Assembly: GCA_019722365.1 (NCBI GenBank)
Contig: JADFUC010002379.1
Location: 23,741 to 87,740 of the forward strand
Length of the DNA stretch: 64,000 bases
Source: Lithospermum erythrorhizon
Lineage: Eukaryota > Streptophyta > Magnoliopsida > Boraginales > Boraginaceae
Direction: 5' to 3'
The notes under the pieces are model-generated. The model had not been told where the DNA came from. It searched no databases and saw only the letters and a program-made list of their open reading frames with translations. The position numbers and the translations under genes are program-made. Shown piece after piece: positions 62,684 through 64,000 of this stretch. The first letter of the stretch is position 1, and each line of letters opens with the position of its first letter.

Positions 62684-63685
62684 TGTTGGAAATCAATGAG
62701 AATTGATTCCATTTATTATGCCCAAGGCGATAATTGTATCAATTCATTTACCAAATATTAAATGTGATTATCGTAACTTAGTGTCTTTAAATCCTTTAGT
62801 ATCAACAGATATTACCAGCAAAGGGTTCTCAAGTGATAATTTATGGGGCTATGAGCTATCAAGTAGATCTTACTATTAATCAGCATAATAGTAATTGGTC
62901 AATTATTATTATACAACTTACTATTATCCGAGCCTGTAAGGCCACACATACAAAATGACGCTGAGTTATATTTCATGTATGAAATTAAAGAGAATCGTAT
63001 AATTGGTGAAATGTATTTCTCACTTACAAGGGCTCCTACATTTTATGTAGAATATCGATTGAATAAATAGAATCAATTAAATAGTTATTTAATTGGTTCG
63101 AGTAATTTTAGTATTTATCAACAACTTGGAAAGATTATTGATATCGACTCATTACTATTTCTAATTAAGTTAATTAAATAGTTTAACTCTATTAGCAACT
63201 CATTAGGGTCTTAACGAACTTAATAGAGTTAACGAGTCAAGCATTATTTCTACTGTGTTGCTTATCGGTTTGTTTTAACTCTAGCCCTATATATGCTTGA
63301 AGCATGACATAATTAAGAGAAAATCTTTTTCATCAAAAACCTTAAGTAGCCGCCTTTGGTCAAAAATTTCCCAAGTATTTTGGGGTTTTTGGTTTTTGTT
63401 CAACATTGTTTAATAGCATAAATTAGTGTTCTTGATTCAACTCTCTCCGGTGTGACCAACTAGAGATATCATACTTCCATTGATATTACAACAAGGAAAT
63501 TAGTGGAAGTTTCAAATTCCACGTTGTGAATTTGAAGTCGCTGAATTTAGTGGAATTTACTCCTCGCATCGTAAGTACTGCTCATATTGTAATTATATGT
63601 ATTTTTTTTAATAATGTAGTAAGCATTTTAAGATCCCCGGAATTATGGGATTTGTATTTATACCTATCCATAGTATTTTCCATCA
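62684..63685 (+). repeat. Right LTR of the copia element
   Basis: It starts tgttggaaatc and ends ttttccatca. Direct-repeat partner of 55089-56102. Confidence 0.85.
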
Positions 63686-64000
63686 CCGCTAACCCATCTC
63701 TACTGTAAGCATTACAATTCAACAATCTGCGAAAAGTTGCATAATTCTTGATTGACAATCCGTGCTGGATCTTCCTCTAATTCATTCACCAGCCTCGATC
63801 CTCTTCCTCTCGGTAGCATTTACCTCCGGAAGTAGACGGCATAGATCAATCGAAACTTTTGTCATAGCCATTTATCTTCTGCTCTCTTGAGTGTTCAATC
63901 AACTTCTTTCTAAAGCCGACATGTGCACTCTAAGACAAAAGCTCTTCAAACAAAGTACTGCTAAACTGATAGCAATACGTAACTGGAACGAAGTACTGAG
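63686..64000 (-). pseudogene. Possible continuation of the Tekay gag beyond the copia insertion
   Basis: The minus strand has charged, gag-like pieces (RKKLIEHSREQKINGYD) consistent with the gag segment upstream of the knuckle at 54462-55028. The match is weak, and the join across the copia element is inferred from position. Confidence 0.3.

Larger units (their letters stand above)
55089..63685 (+). mobile_element. Ty1/copia retrotransposon, plus strand, with both LTRs
   Basis: Direct LTRs 55089-56102 and 62684-63685 flank an interior in copia order: gag, protease, integrase, RT, RNase H. A primer-binding site for initiator Met tRNA can be read right after the left LTR (tgcatcagcgagcc, about 56106-56119, with one extra base). 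A purine-rich tract (gtgggcaagtgggag) ends just before the right LTR. Coding frames are full of stops. It appears to sit inside the gag region of the minus-strand Tekay element. Confidence 0.85.

Overview
This 64 kb window is plant nuclear DNA. It is AT-rich, has spliced protein genes with GT-AG introns, and is filled with nested LTR retrotransposons, a LINE and MITE-like elements. The families point to a core eudicot, perhaps an asterid; I cannot name the species. Two host genes are supported, both on the minus strand. The first is a partial NF-YA-like transcription factor gene (three exons, 3041-4709) whose DNA-binding exons would lie beyond position 1. The second is a complete six-exon phospholipid:diacylglycerol acyltransferase gene, PDAT1-like (40078-46302). 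Its exons join without a frame break into a 669-residue protein.

Layout. 1-2690: a decayed L1-type LINE on the minus strand, sitting just downstream of NF-YA exon 3 and probably inside an intron. 2691-6300: NF-YA exons, with a fold-back MITE in the first intron, then 5' flank. 7019-18615: a Ty3/gypsy element of Tat type on the plus strand between direct LTRs, itself broken by a long Tekay-type LTR (7519-10560) and by a copia-type LTR (14705-15625). 18616-23340: AT-rich intergenic DNA with a 430-bp direct duplication, a short hairpin and a SINE relic. 23340-27480: a Tekay-like gypsy element on the minus strand between two short LTRs. 27530-27772: an orphan 80-codon ORF. 28150-30390: an inverted solo LTR. 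30435-32711: a MULE-type DNA element with long terminal inverted repeats and a perfect 9-bp target duplication. 33366-33970: a 302-bp tandem duplication. 34378-36960: another solo Tekay-type LTR with internal arrays. 36960-40077: AT-rich intergenic DNA with one GC-rich patch. 40078-46302: PDAT1. 46980-55090: a Tekay gypsy element on the minus strand whose 3' LTR is broken by copia pieces. 55089-63685: a copia element on the plus strand, apparently inserted into the gag region of that Tekay element. 63686-64000: possible continuation of that gag.

The coding parts of every transposon carry stops and frameshifts, while PDAT1 has none. This argues that the decay is biological and not assembly noise. 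I found no novel multi-gene system. The most interesting local observations are: a duplicated exon/intron junction inside PDAT1 intron 1; an exon-like ORF of unknown identity on the opposite strand of PDAT1 intron 4; the NF-YA intron loaded with a LINE; the MULE with non-transposase content; and palindrome-cored tandem arrays inside the Tekay LTRs.
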